DNA of 64,000 bases, from NCBI GenBank assembly GCA_029261215.1, contig JAJDBT010000081.1, forward strand, positions 1 through 64,000. The letters are read 5' to 3'. Each line of letters starts with the position of its first letter. Position 1 is the first letter of the stretch. This document shows, in pieces, positions 28,034-35,732 of the stretch. This stretch comes from Nitrospirota bacterium (GTDB taxonomy: Bacteria; Nitrospirota; Nitrospiria; SBBL01; JAADHI01). The position numbers and the translations under genes are program-made. The notes under the pieces were generated by a model that saw nothing but the letters and a program-made list of their open reading frames with translations, searched no databases and had not been told where the DNA came from.

Positions 28034-29398
28034 TTATGCCTTTTTAAAGGTACCCTGATGATCGACCCAGTCACACCCTTTGTCGGGGCTGGTGTATTCG
28101 CTCCAGGGTTCCGGTTTGACGAGTCCTTTGGACTTCCAGATCACATCAAACTGGCCATTTTTGAGAATCTCCCCAATCAGGACGGGTTTGTGGGTGTGGT
28201 GGTTGCGCTCATCCAGTTTCACTTTCCCGCCCGGCGCGAGAAATTCCTGGCCGTAGGCGGCTTTACGCACGGCATCGACATCGGTGGTTTTGGCTTTTTC
28301 CACAGCCTGTTTCCAGAGATACACGCCAAAATAGGCGGCTTCGATGGGATCATCCGTCACCCGGTCTTTCCCGCCCGGCAATTTGTTTTTTTCGCAGTAG
28401 GCCTTGAAGTTGGCTACGAATTTTGTATTCTGCGGGGTTTTGACGGACTGATAATAATTCCATGCCGCCAAATGTCCGACGAGTGCCGAAGTGTCCATGC
28501 CGCGCAATTCATCTTCCGCGACGCTGAAGGCCATGATGGGCACGTCACCCGAGGTGAGACCCTGATTGGAAAACTCTTTGTAGAAAGGCACGTTGCTGTC
28601 ACCGTTAATGGTACTAATGACACAGGCCCCGCCGCCGCGTGAAAAGGCTTTGACTTTCTGGACGATGGTTTGATAATCCTGATGATGAAAGGGCGTGTAT
28701 TCTTCCTGAATGTCCTTTTCCGGTACGCCTTTGGCCAATAACATGGCGCGCAGGATTTTATTTGTCGTGCGCGGGTAAACGTAGTCTGTCCCCAGCAGGT
28801 AGAATTTTTTGTAACTGCCGCCGTCCTTACTCATCAGGTATTCCACGGCGGGGACGGCCTGCTGGTTGACCGCTGCGCCCGTATAAAAAACATTGCGAGA
28901 GCATTCTTCTCCTTCGTATTGCACGGGGTAAAAAAGCAGACCGTTGTTTTTTTCGTACACCGGCAAAACCGATTTTCGGCTAACTGAAGTCCAGCAGCCG
29001 AAGGTGACGGCGACCTTTTCCTTCAATAAAAGCTCTTTGGCTTTTTCAGCAAAGAGATCCCAGTTGGACGCAGGATCGACGACGACGGGTTCGAGTTTTC
29101 GGCCCATGACGCCGCCTTTTGCATTGATTTCCTCTACGGCCATTAAAACGACATCGCGCAGCGAGACTTCACTGATGGCCATCGTGCCGCTCAAGGAATG
29201 CAGGATGCCGATTTTAATCGGCCCTTTGCCTGTGTCCCCCCGTCCGATGCCGGGAAAACCCAGTCCACCGACCAGTCCGCTTGCGGCCAAGCCGAAAGCG
29301 GCGGTGGCGGAGCCTTTTAGAAAACTTCGCCGCCCGATCCCTTTGGGCTGTTTTTCTTCAATTTTCTGACTCATATCGTCCTTTTTTTTATCTGACAT
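28034..29398 (-). CDS. urtA: Urea-binding protein UrtA with twin-arginine signal
   Basis: The protein has 454 residues. The start at 29398 is preferred because AGGAG lies before it and a longer frame (to 29620) would run into ureD. The N-terminus is charged, then carries GRRSFLKG (Arg23, Arg24) and a hydrophobic stretch, a canonical Tat signal. The remainder is a type I periplasmic binding domain with UrtA hallmarks (GILHSLSGTMAISEVSLRD, EEINAKGGVMGR, FGCWTSVSRKSVLPVYE, LFYPVQYEGEE). It captures urea in the periplasm for UrtBCDE. Export in folded form via Tat is inferred from the signal; tatA and tatC lie 3.3 kb away. Confidence 0.95.
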   Translation of the reverse strand: MSDKKKDDMSQKIEEKQPKGIGRRSFLKGSATAAFGLAASGLVGGLGFPGIGRGDTGKGPIKIGILHSLSGTMAISEVSLRDVVLMAVEEINAKGGVMGRKLEPVVVDPASNWDLFAEKAKELLLKEKVAVTFGCWTSVSRKSVLPVYEKNNGLLFYPVQYEGEECSRNVFYTGAAVNQQAVPAVEYLMSKDGGSYKKFYLLGTDYVYPRTTNKILRAMLLAKGVPEKDIQEEYTPFHHQDYQTIVQKVKAFSRGGGACVISTINGDSNVPFYKEFSNQGLTSGDVPIMAFSVAEDELRGMDTSALVGHLAAWNYYQSVKTPQNTKFVANFKAYCEKNKLPGGKDRVTDDPIEAAYFGVYLWKQAVEKAKTTDVDAVRKAAYGQEFLAPGGKVKLDERNHHTHKPVLIGEILKNGQFDVIWKSKGLVKPEPWSEYTSPDKGCDWVDHQGTFKKA

Positions 29399-29435
29399 AG
29401 TTCTGCTCCTTTTTCTAAGTGGAATATAAGGTTGT

Positions 29436-30245
29436 TTAATACCTTCTGACTGGCGGAAGCATGCGTCCCAAAACAATTTTTCGAAACAAGGCCCAGAGTG
29501 TGGTGAAAAAATCCTGGATCTGTGGTGTGTTGTTTCCCAAAACACGGACAAATAATCCCCGTCGGGGAAGCAGGGAAACGCCCCATTCAAGGTTTTCCAT
29601 GACTGTTGACCGGAAGGCATGAAACAATTCTTTCAGTGGATCGGCGCCGCAACACACATAGAGTGATCCGAGATGCGTGTAACCCGCCATCACGCCGGGC
29701 GCGTTCACGGGCGTGATGGCGGGTTCGATTCGAAAACACTCTTTGGAGATCAACCCTTTGCCATCCCGGATTTGCATCCGGTTTTCATAAAAACGATATG
29801 AAAAGGATTCCCCGGCGGCAAGCCGACCCGGCCCCAGAATATCGCCCCAAAAGAGGGTCGCGTCATCTTCAAGAAATATGTCTGTTTCCTGATGAAATGC
29901 GGCTCCGGAAAACGGCAACAGCGGCTCCGTGAGGTATTCCAGCACAGATCCCTGAGAAAGCCTGAATTCAATTTTCTGTCTTGCTTCTCCGGTTTTTGCG
30001 GGATGTACCTTGGTTGCTGCAGGCATCATGACCAGCACTGCGGTTTCTTTTTTTAATTGGAGGCGGATATTCAGTTGGTCTCCTTCAAGTATCCCTCCCG
30101 TGGTGTTGAGCACATAGAGATGTGCGGGGGAATTGCCTTCGGGATACAAAGGCCTGAGTACTTTGAGCGGCGCCCGCTCGCGCAATGCGGTTGCGACCGT
30201 TTTTCCTTCACGCTGTTCAAAGTCAATTTCAAGCAATCCGTGCAT
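29436..30245 (-). CDS. ureD: Urease accessory protein UreD (UreH)
   Basis: The protein has 269 residues, the usual length. UreD hallmarks are the LNTTGGILEGDQLNIRLQL segment, MMPAATKVHPAKTG (family: TQAATKVYRS) and LPFSGAAFHQETDIFLEDDATLFWGDILGPGRLAAGE. It is the scaffold that binds apo-urease and channels nickel from UreG. Here it is the second gene of the operon, upstream of the transporter genes and far from ureF and ureG, so the accessory genes are split. The gap to urtA is 37 bp and to the porin gene 33 bp. Confidence 0.94.
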   Translation of the reverse strand: MHGLLEIDFEQREGKTVATALRERAPLKVLRPLYPEGNSPAHLYVLNTTGGILEGDQLNIRLQLKKETAVLVMMPAATKVHPAKTGEARQKIEFRLSQGSVLEYLTEPLLPFSGAAFHQETDIFLEDDATLFWGDILGPGRLAAGESFSYRFYENRMQIRDGKGLISKECFRIEPAITPVNAPGVMAGYTHLGSLYVCCGADPLKELFHAFRSTVMENLEWGVSLLPRRGLFVRVLGNNTPQIQDFFTTLWALFRKIVLGRMLPPVRRY

Positions 30246-30278
30246 GTCTTTGTCTGAGCCTTTCCTTGTTTTTTTGTG

Positions 30279-31424
30279 TTAAATCTGAAACTGGAAGCCG
30301 AGTTTGACGATGTCGGCATCAGGGCCCGTTGCCGGATCATCCATGCTGTAGGTCAAGCTAATCCGCGCGTTATGACCATTGATGATGTGGCTGAGGGCAA
30401 TATCTGTACGTTTATGTTTGCCCGTAACCGCACCTTCATTTTTAAATTCCTGATAACGCACCATGGGTTGAAGCTGACCCGAAAGTGCGCCAGACCCAAG
30501 CTTGTTAGGAAACAGAAAACTGCCCAAGGCAAAATATCCATTGCCTTCAGACCCGTCGCCGGTCGTAGGGGCAAGGGCTTTCCCATCTCCGTCATAATCG
30601 TAATAGGCGCCTTCCAATGTTGCCGTCCCTGCTCCGCCGAGATTCTTTTCCAGAAGCAGATCTGCGTTCCAACCATTAAAGTCCCCAGGTGCGGCAGTTG
30701 TTCCGACTGCATTTTCCTGGGACATGGCAACAAGTCCGATGGCAAAAACGTCTTTTCCTCCGTAATAGGTGCTGCTGTTGTAGTATCCCGGTTCCGGGTC
30801 AAGTAAGTTGAGTGTTAAGCGACCCGCATAGAGCAGGCTGTCACTCTGGTTCGGTCCTGTCACAGAAGTCCCTGTGCCGTCAAATACACCGAATTGATAT
30901 TTAAACATGCCGCCGCCGACCTGTCCCCAAATGGCCAGTCCGTCGTCTCGTCCCGCAAAAATGGCTGGATATTTTTGAACAAAGGGAAAATCCCAGGCAT
31001 TCAGATAATAAGGGCCATCCAGGTTGGAGCGGTCACTTGGCGGCAGAAAACGTCCGACCCAGACATTGAACAGGTCGTTGAATGCGATTTTAATCACGGC
31101 ATCCAGTACGCGAATATGCTCTGAGCCTCCGGATTCGTAATCGGTGTTGAATTCAAAGGCCACATCTTCAAGGAGTTGTCCACTCATGTAGAGACGCATA
31201 TTTTCAAGCGAAAAATCTTTTCCGTAACTTGAGGAATTAGGTGCGCCGTCTTCGGTGAGGCTGATGCTGCTTTTGATGCCCATGCCGATACTGACGGATT
31301 GGTGTTCCCCGATTTTAATTGTGCCGCCCGCTTGGGCATTTGAAGGTAAAACAGCGAATACAATAAATGAACTGATCAGAAAGGTAGACAAAGTGAAAAG
31401 GAAGTTGTTTTTGTTTATTCCCAT
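30279..31424 (-). CDS. Outer-membrane porin, first gene of the urea operon
   Basis: The protein has 381 residues. An ATG at 31436 is directly abutted by AGGAG, too close to be used well; the ATG at 31424 lies 12 bases after it. A signal peptide ends near AQAGG. The mature part is a beta-barrel of the OprO/OprP/FmdC type (MRLYMSGQLLEDVAFEFNTDYES, IKIAFNDLFNVWVGRFLPPSDRSNL, final strand IVKLGFQFQI). Porins of this group accompany urea and short-chain amide use in other bacteria. Location at the head of the urea operon makes urea or short amides the likely substrate, which is inference. Confidence 0.82.
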   Translation of the reverse strand: MGINKNNFLFTLSTFLISSFIVFAVLPSNAQAGGTIKIGEHQSVSIGMGIKSSISLTEDGAPNSSSYGKDFSLENMRLYMSGQLLEDVAFEFNTDYESGGSEHIRVLDAVIKIAFNDLFNVWVGRFLPPSDRSNLDGPYYLNAWDFPFVQKYPAIFAGRDDGLAIWGQVGGGMFKYQFGVFDGTGTSVTGPNQSDSLLYAGRLTLNLLDPEPGYYNSSTYYGGKDVFAIGLVAMSQENAVGTTAAPGDFNGWNADLLLEKNLGGAGTATLEGAYYDYDGDGKALAPTTGDGSEGNGYFALGSFLFPNKLGSGALSGQLQPMVRYQEFKNEGAVTGKHKRTDIALSHIINGHNARISLTYSMDDPATGPDADIVKLGFQFQI

Positions 31425-31462
31425 TTTGATGATCATCTCCTTATTATTAAAAGCATTTGAGC

Positions 31463-31504
31463 AAAAAAAAATGCCATATCCCCAAAATAGAAGGGTTATG
31501 GCAT
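31463..31504 (-). terminator. Intrinsic terminator in the leader of the urea operon
   Basis: Read on the minus strand, ATGCCATA and TATGGCAT form an 8-bp stem, extended after an A-A mismatch by CCC/GGG, with a 9-base loop and a run of nine T. It lies between the promoter and the porin start, 39 bp before the start codon. There is no gene upstream on this strand close by, so it can only act on the operon itself, which suggests transcription attenuation. Confidence 0.75.
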
Positions 31505-31513
31505 CCTCGCCTG

Positions 31514-31584
31514 TTTACGGGGTCTACTGCACTGTAAACGACCGTAAATAAATTGTGTATTCTGTGTGTTTTTTGAACACAGAA
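31514..31584 (-). promoter_or_regulatory. Two-hairpin leader RNA preceding the attenuator
   Basis: Two stems precede the terminator on the minus strand. The first, 31560-31584, pairs TTCTGTGT with ACACAGAA and begins about at the predicted transcription start. The second, 31514-31548, pairs TTTACGG with CCGTAAA and continues inward as GTTTAC/GTAGAC around the loop AGTGCA. I do not recognise a known riboswitch class; the ACGR loops of guanidine-II RNAs are absent. A GGC/GCC helix between stem two and the terminator could compete with the terminator arm. Confidence 0.5.
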
Positions 31585-31591
31585 CGGGCGA

Positions 31592-31620
31592 ATCATAAAT
31601 GACCGATGCAGAGCTGTCAA
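31592..31620 (-). promoter_or_regulatory. Consensus sigma-70 promoter of the urea operon
   Basis: On the minus strand TTGACA (31615-31620) and TATGAT (31592-31597) are separated by exactly 17 bases. The -35 is perfect and the -10 has five of six consensus bases. The predicted start is near 31585, giving a leader of about 160 nt before the porin. No sigma-54 (GG-N10-GC) element is seen here. Confidence 0.8.
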
Positions 31621-31758
31621 GGTTTTTATGATGTTCAATTAGAATACTCCCCAAGCCCGGAAAGATGTTTGTCTGGAATCAATGAATGAGGTATTTTGTG
31701 TTGAAGTCGAAGTGGTTTTACGGAATCGCAGTTGAAAAGGTTTGTCTCTGAGGGTAAA

Positions 31759-32337
31759 ATGAATCCAGAACAAACCGGGTTGTTAATGCGGGTGGATATG
31801 ACGAAATCCTTTATTCAAAATATATGTTTCGCCCCAGGCTTGCTGACTGATTTAGACGAAATCATGGCCATTGAACGCGCATCATTTTCACATCCCTGGA
31901 CAGAAGGGATGGTGCTTTCCGAGCTTTTTGATAACCCCTTTGCCTATTCGACGGTGGTGCGAGAGCGGGATGAGAGTGAAATAATCGCATACCTTTTTGT
32001 GAGGGTGGTTCTGGATGAACTGCATCTTATGGATTTGGCCGTTCATTCCGCATGGCGAAAAAAGGGCATCGCAGAGACCCTGATTCAGCACGTATTCGCC
32101 ACGCTGGACAAACAAGGTTTGGAGAAGGTTATTTTAGAGGTACGTGCTTCCAATCTTCCTGCGCAGGGTCTTTATCGTAAACTAGGGTTTTATCAGGTCG
32201 GTGAACGACGTAAATATTATAGCCATCCGACTGAAAATGCACTTTTATTTCAAATGGATATTGGCGCAAACTCCGCTTTTTCAATGCAGGTGCTGATGCC
32301 CGAACATCAACAAACGCAGCTGTCCGAATATCCATGA
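31759..32337 (+). CDS. rimI: Ribosomal protein alanine N-acetyltransferase RimI
   Basis: The protein has 192 residues from the ATG at 31759, which follows GAGGG; a TTG at 31732 is less likely. It is a GNAT acetyltransferase with the RimI features IERASFSHPWTEGMVLSEL, an acetyl-CoA loop of R/Q-x-x-G-x-A type (WRKKGIAETLI) and EVRASNLPAQGLYRKLGFYQVGERRKYY. It acetylates the N-terminal Ala of ribosomal protein S18. It has about 40 extra residues at the two ends compared with E. coli RimI. Confidence 0.9.
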   Translation: MNPEQTGLLMRVDMTKSFIQNICFAPGLLTDLDEIMAIERASFSHPWTEGMVLSELFDNPFAYSTVVRERDESEIIAYLFVRVVLDELHLMDLAVHSAWRKKGIAETLIQHVFATLDKQGLEKVILEVRASNLPAQGLYRKLGFYQVGERRKYYSHPTENALLFQMDIGANSAFSMQVLMPEHQQTQLSEYP

Positions 32338-32413
32338 TTGTGTTTGTTCGGGAAGGATCATCTCTAAATTTGGACCTCAAGTATTTTAATCGTATCTCAA
32401 AAAGGGAGGGGAA

Positions 32414-32662
32414 ATGGTAGAGGAAGATTTAGAAACGGCCAAGGTATTACGTGAAAAAAGTTATCGTTTTCGTACTTTAGAAGAATCACACCATCGACTT
32501 GAAGCCTCACTCGAAAGTTTGAACCGAAGAAAAATTTTGTCACCAGAAGAAGAGTTTAAGAAAAAAACCTTTCAGAAGGAAAAACTGGCAGCCAAAGATA
32601 CGATGATGAAGATCATGCAGCATTTTCGTAAAACGGGGAAGGCCGACTTCGGGACTGTTTGA
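32414..32662 (+). CDS. YdcH/DUF465-like small coiled-coil protein
   Basis: The protein has 82 residues and is highly charged and helical. The block YRFRTLEESHHRLEASLESLNRRKILSPEEEFKKKTFQKEKLAAKDTM matches the DUF465 pattern (YdcH, SlyX-like: H-x-L-D...L..LK+.KL.LKD). The preceding AAAGGGAGGGGAA is a strong ribosome-binding site. The function is unknown in the family. It precedes tatA by 46 bp. Confidence 0.8.
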   Translation: MVEEDLETAKVLREKSYRFRTLEESHHRLEASLESLNRRKILSPEEEFKKKTFQKEKLAAKDTMMKIMQHFRKTGKADFGTV

Positions 32663-32708
32663 TCAGGTCATGAATTGATCGGAAGTTTCTTTAAAAAAAG
32701 GTACACAG

Positions 32709-32954
32709 ATGTTTGGTATTGGTATTCCGGAGTTACTTATTATTTTGATCATCGCTTTTGTGGTGGTCGGCCCTGAAAAATTACCCAAACTTGCGCGATC
32801 TTTGGGTAAAGGGTTCTATGAATTAAAGCGCGCGACGGAAGGCGTTCGGGAAGAATTTGAGAAAGAGAGTGGATTTCTGGAAGAATCCGTAGAGGAAAAC
32901 GCCGAAGAAAAACCCGTGAAGGACAAAAAGAGTGACGGAGAAGTCCCGGAGTAA
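32709..32954 (+). CDS. tatA: Twin-arginine translocase subunit TatA
   Basis: The protein has 81 residues. A short N-terminal membrane helix ([34 protein letters not shown]) is followed by an amphipathic helix and an acidic tail. The FGIG...PELL start and GPEKLPxLAR hinge define TatA/TatB. Only one such gene is present in the window, so it may do both TatA and TatB jobs. It overlaps tatC by 23 bp. Confidence 0.93.
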   Translation: MFGIGIPELLIILIIAFVVVGPEKLPKLARSLGKGFYELKRATEGVREEFEKESGFLEESVEENAEEKPVKDKKSDGEVPE

Positions 32955-33693
32955 AGATACGGCAGATATGCCGATGTCCGGGCACTTGCAGGAAGTTAGA
33001 TCGCGGTTGGTTCAGTCGCTTTTTATTCTGGTGATTGCGTCGGGGACGGCCTTCTATTTTTCAGAGACGCTGATTGTCTGGATTAAACGTCCGATTGATG
33101 TCGACCTGGTCTTTCTTGCTCCCGCAGAGGCGTTTTGGGCCGATCTGAAAATTTCGCTCTTTTTCGGATTTCTCATTGCCTTTCCATTTATTTTATATCA
33201 AGCTTGGCTTTTTGTGGCCCCAGGTCTGCTCCCAAAAGAGCGGGGAATTCTGTGGCCTTTTTTTGTTTTTGGGGTCTTCTTTTTTTTCTGTGGTATTTCT
33301 TTTAGTTATTTCCTCGCTTTGCCCTTTGCGATTCGATTCCTGGTGAATTATGGCCGTGATGCAGGCATCAAGCCGATGCTTTCTGTGTCGAGTTATATCG
33401 ATTTTAACCTGAAGATTTTATTGGCCTTTGGGTTTGTTTTTGAGCTGCCGCTGGTCATGGTTCTGCTTTCAAAGCTGGGGCTGCTGACCCCTGATTTTTT
33501 GGTTAAAAACCGGAAGTTTGCGATTTTGGGGGCTTTTGTGGTGGCCGCCATTGCGACACCGACACCGGATATTTTTAATCAGTTTGTCATGGCGATTCCC
33601 TTGATTCTGCTTTATGAAATTGGCATTGTTACGATTCGCATGTTTGGCGGAAAGGCAAAAACTGTTGAAGAAGACTCGGAAAGGACGTCGTAG
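32932..33693 (+). CDS. tatC: Twin-arginine translocase subunit TatC
   Basis: The protein has 253 residues with six membrane helices. TatC hallmarks are HLQEVRSRL near the N-terminus, [15 protein letters not shown] after the first helix, and the late [11 protein letters not shown] segment. The GTG start at 32932 follows AAGGA by 8 bases; an ATG at 32968 is an alternative. TatC recognises the twin-arginine signal. A client, UrtA, is encoded nearby. The stop is directly followed by the next gene's ATG. Confidence 0.95.
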   Translation: MTEKSRSKDTADMPMSGHLQEVRSRLVQSLFILVIASGTAFYFSETLIVWIKRPIDVDLVFLAPAEAFWADLKISLFFGFLIAFPFILYQAWLFVAPGLLPKERGILWPFFVFGVFFFFCGISFSYFLALPFAIRFLVNYGRDAGIKPMLSVSSYIDFNLKILLAFGFVFELPLVMVLLSKLGLLTPDFLVKNRKFAILGAFVVAAIATPTPDIFNQFVMAIPLILLYEIGIVTIRMFGGKAKTVEEDSERTS

Positions 33694-35640
33694 ATGTCTG
33701 TAAAAAAAGCTTTTATTGCACTCATAGTTGTAGCTATTTTTGTCGGAGTGGGTACGTTTTTTAATCAACCCCGGGAACAGCCTTTCCCCTTTTCAGGCGC
33801 ACTTGAGGTGCTTCCTGATTATCAGACTCCCGGAGAGGGCGTGACGCTTTATCCGACGGGCGGTCCTTTTGGGTTTGATGTAATAGAGACGATTGCGACG
33901 GGAAAAGACGGTGCGATTTATGTCGGCACTTTTGGCGGCGGTCTTTTTAAATCAAAAGACAAGGGCGAGAGTTGGCGGCCCACGAATCGCGGGCTGCACG
34001 ACAAATTTATCTCGACGCTCTTTTTTCTGGAGGATGGGAAACTTTTTGTCGGAACGATTCGTGCAGGTCTCTTTATGAGTGAAGACCAGGGAGAACATTG
34101 GGTTTCTGTCAATACAGGTCTTGAAAACACGGATGTCAAAACCCTGATCGTGCTGCCATCGGGAGATCTTCTGGCAGGGACAGGTAAAGGCGTGTATATC
34201 AGTCGAGATAAGGGGGCGCTTTGGAAGCCTTTTAATACCGGACTGGATCACACTCAAGTTCGCAGCCTCGTTTCAACAAAAGACCAGACTCTTTATGCCG
34301 GAACGCAGGGCATCGGTATTTTTAAACGGGACCCGAATGGAAAAGAATGGTATTCCATCGTCAACGGATTTGCCTATAGAGGACTTGAGGAACGGGTTGT
34401 TCGCACGCTGCTTTTAGTCAGGGATGAAGTGCTTTTTGCCGGGACGATGACTGCGGGAATCTTTCGCAGCGCCGATGGCGGGGAAACATGGCAGAGTGCC
34501 AGTGCAGGGATTAATAACCTTTCGATCCGCACGCTGGATATGGATGGCGCGGGAATCTTGTATGCCGGAACGGGTGAAGGGGTTTATTTTAGTGATAATG
34601 AAGGCAAGCGCTGGACGCTGCTTTCTGAAGGCATGGAAAACGTTCAGGTCCATTCGTTGAATGCGCTTCGCTCAGGCGACCTGTATGTGGGCTCTTCAAG
34701 CGGTTTGTATTTTGGAACAATCAAAACAGCCTGGCAGAGTCTCCATGATCAGCTTCTGATTTCTCCCGTACTGTCCCTTGTTTATGAACAAGACCGAATT
34801 ACCGTCGGCACCGAAGGCAAGGGAACCTATGTGAATCAGGATGATAACTGGATGTCGGACAACCTCGGCTTGGTCAACCTGACGATTCGGGCCATGGCGC
34901 GCGGAAAGGTTTTTTTGTATGCCCTGAGTAATGACGGTGTTTATCGAAGACAGCTGGGACGGCATCAATGGAAATTATTGAATGATCCGCTCGAAAGCGG
35001 CGAAGCGTTTTCCGTTGTCGTGGATCATGCGGATCGGGTCTATCTGGGGCTTTCAAATGGATTGTTTGTTTCAGAAGATCATGGAGAAAACTGGGCCCGT
35101 GTTCCAGCGCTTGCCTCGGAAGTCATCAGGTCTTTCAGCGTTTCTGGAACACAGCTTTTTGCGGCTTCCAACAATCAAATCTGGACAAAATCAGACGAAA
35201 CGCCCTGGGAAAAACTCATGACAAAAGAAGGAAGCCCCTTTCAATTGATTTTGTGGCGACCCCAAAAAGGGCTGCTGGCTGTATCTGATCAAAAAGTTTG
35301 GGAGCGTGACCTTCAAGGAATTTGGCGTGAATTGAAAGGCGCGATCCCAGAAGGAATTCAAATTTTATCGATTGCCACTGACCCGCACAATAGCGAGATC
35401 CTTTACCTGGGCACGGATCAAGGCTTGTTCTGGAGTCGGGATAACGGGAATTCATGGGCGCATGCACATTTTTATCAAGGCGGCCCTTTTAAAGGAAAAA
35501 TCCATCAGGTGCTTCCGACCGATTCCAGCGCCATTTGGCTTGCGACCGATGCCGATGGTGTTTTCCTGGGAATTTCAAAAGCGGCCCGCAGAAATGTGCT
35601 GGATAAATCTATCGATGCTTTGAAGCAGATCAAATTTTGA
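33694..35640 (+). CDS. Beta-propeller protein with Asp-box (BNR) repeats, tatC-coupled
   Basis: The protein has 648 residues. A hydrophobic N-terminal anchor or signal (about 5-22) is followed by at least seven Asp-box units of the S-x-D-x-G-x-x-W type (SKDKGESW, SEDQGEHW, SRDKGALW, SADGGETW, SDNEGKRW, SEDHGENW, SRDNGNSW), each with a nearby LYAGT-like strand. These repeats form beta-propellers as in sialidases, Ycf48 and sortilins, but no sialidase Arg triad or catalytic Tyr is clear. It begins on the base after the tatC stop, so it is co-translated with the Tat genes. A role as scaffold or assembly factor at the membrane is possible. Confidence 0.8.
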   Translation: MSVKKAFIALIVVAIFVGVGTFFNQPREQPFPFSGALEVLPDYQTPGEGVTLYPTGGPFGFDVIETIATGKDGAIYVGTFGGGLFKSKDKGESWRPTNRGLHDKFISTLFFLEDGKLFVGTIRAGLFMSEDQGEHWVSVNTGLENTDVKTLIVLPSGDLLAGTGKGVYISRDKGALWKPFNTGLDHTQVRSLVSTKDQTLYAGTQGIGIFKRDPNGKEWYSIVNGFAYRGLEERVVRTLLLVRDEVLFAGTMTAGIFRSADGGETWQSASAGINNLSIRTLDMDGAGILYAGTGEGVYFSDNEGKRWTLLSEGMENVQVHSLNALRSGDLYVGSSSGLYFGTIKTAWQSLHDQLLISPVLSLVYEQDRITVGTEGKGTYVNQDDNWMSDNLGLVNLTIRAMARGKVFLYALSNDGVYRRQLGRHQWKLLNDPLESGEAFSVVVDHADRVYLGLSNGLFVSEDHGENWARVPALASEVIRSFSVSGTQLFAASNNQIWTKSDETPWEKLMTKEGSPFQLILWRPQKGLLAVSDQKVWERDLQGIWRELKGAIPEGIQILSIATDPHNSEILYLGTDQGLFWSRDNGNSWAHAHFYQGGPFKGKIHQVLPTDSSAIWLATDADGVFLGISKAARRNVLDKSIDALKQIKF

Positions 35641-35732
35641 AGAGATTTAATCTGAAGCCACGCAGTCGTCTGACTTGCCCGACGAGATTTTTTTGTCGGT
35701 TAATGGGGCATTGATCGCGTCTTGTCATGATT

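Noticed and set aside
31463-31584. A guanidine-II (mini-ykkC) or glutamine riboswitch before the urea operon
   Set aside because: The hairpin loops lack ACGR, and the conserved glnA-type core is not found, so the leader is reported without a class.
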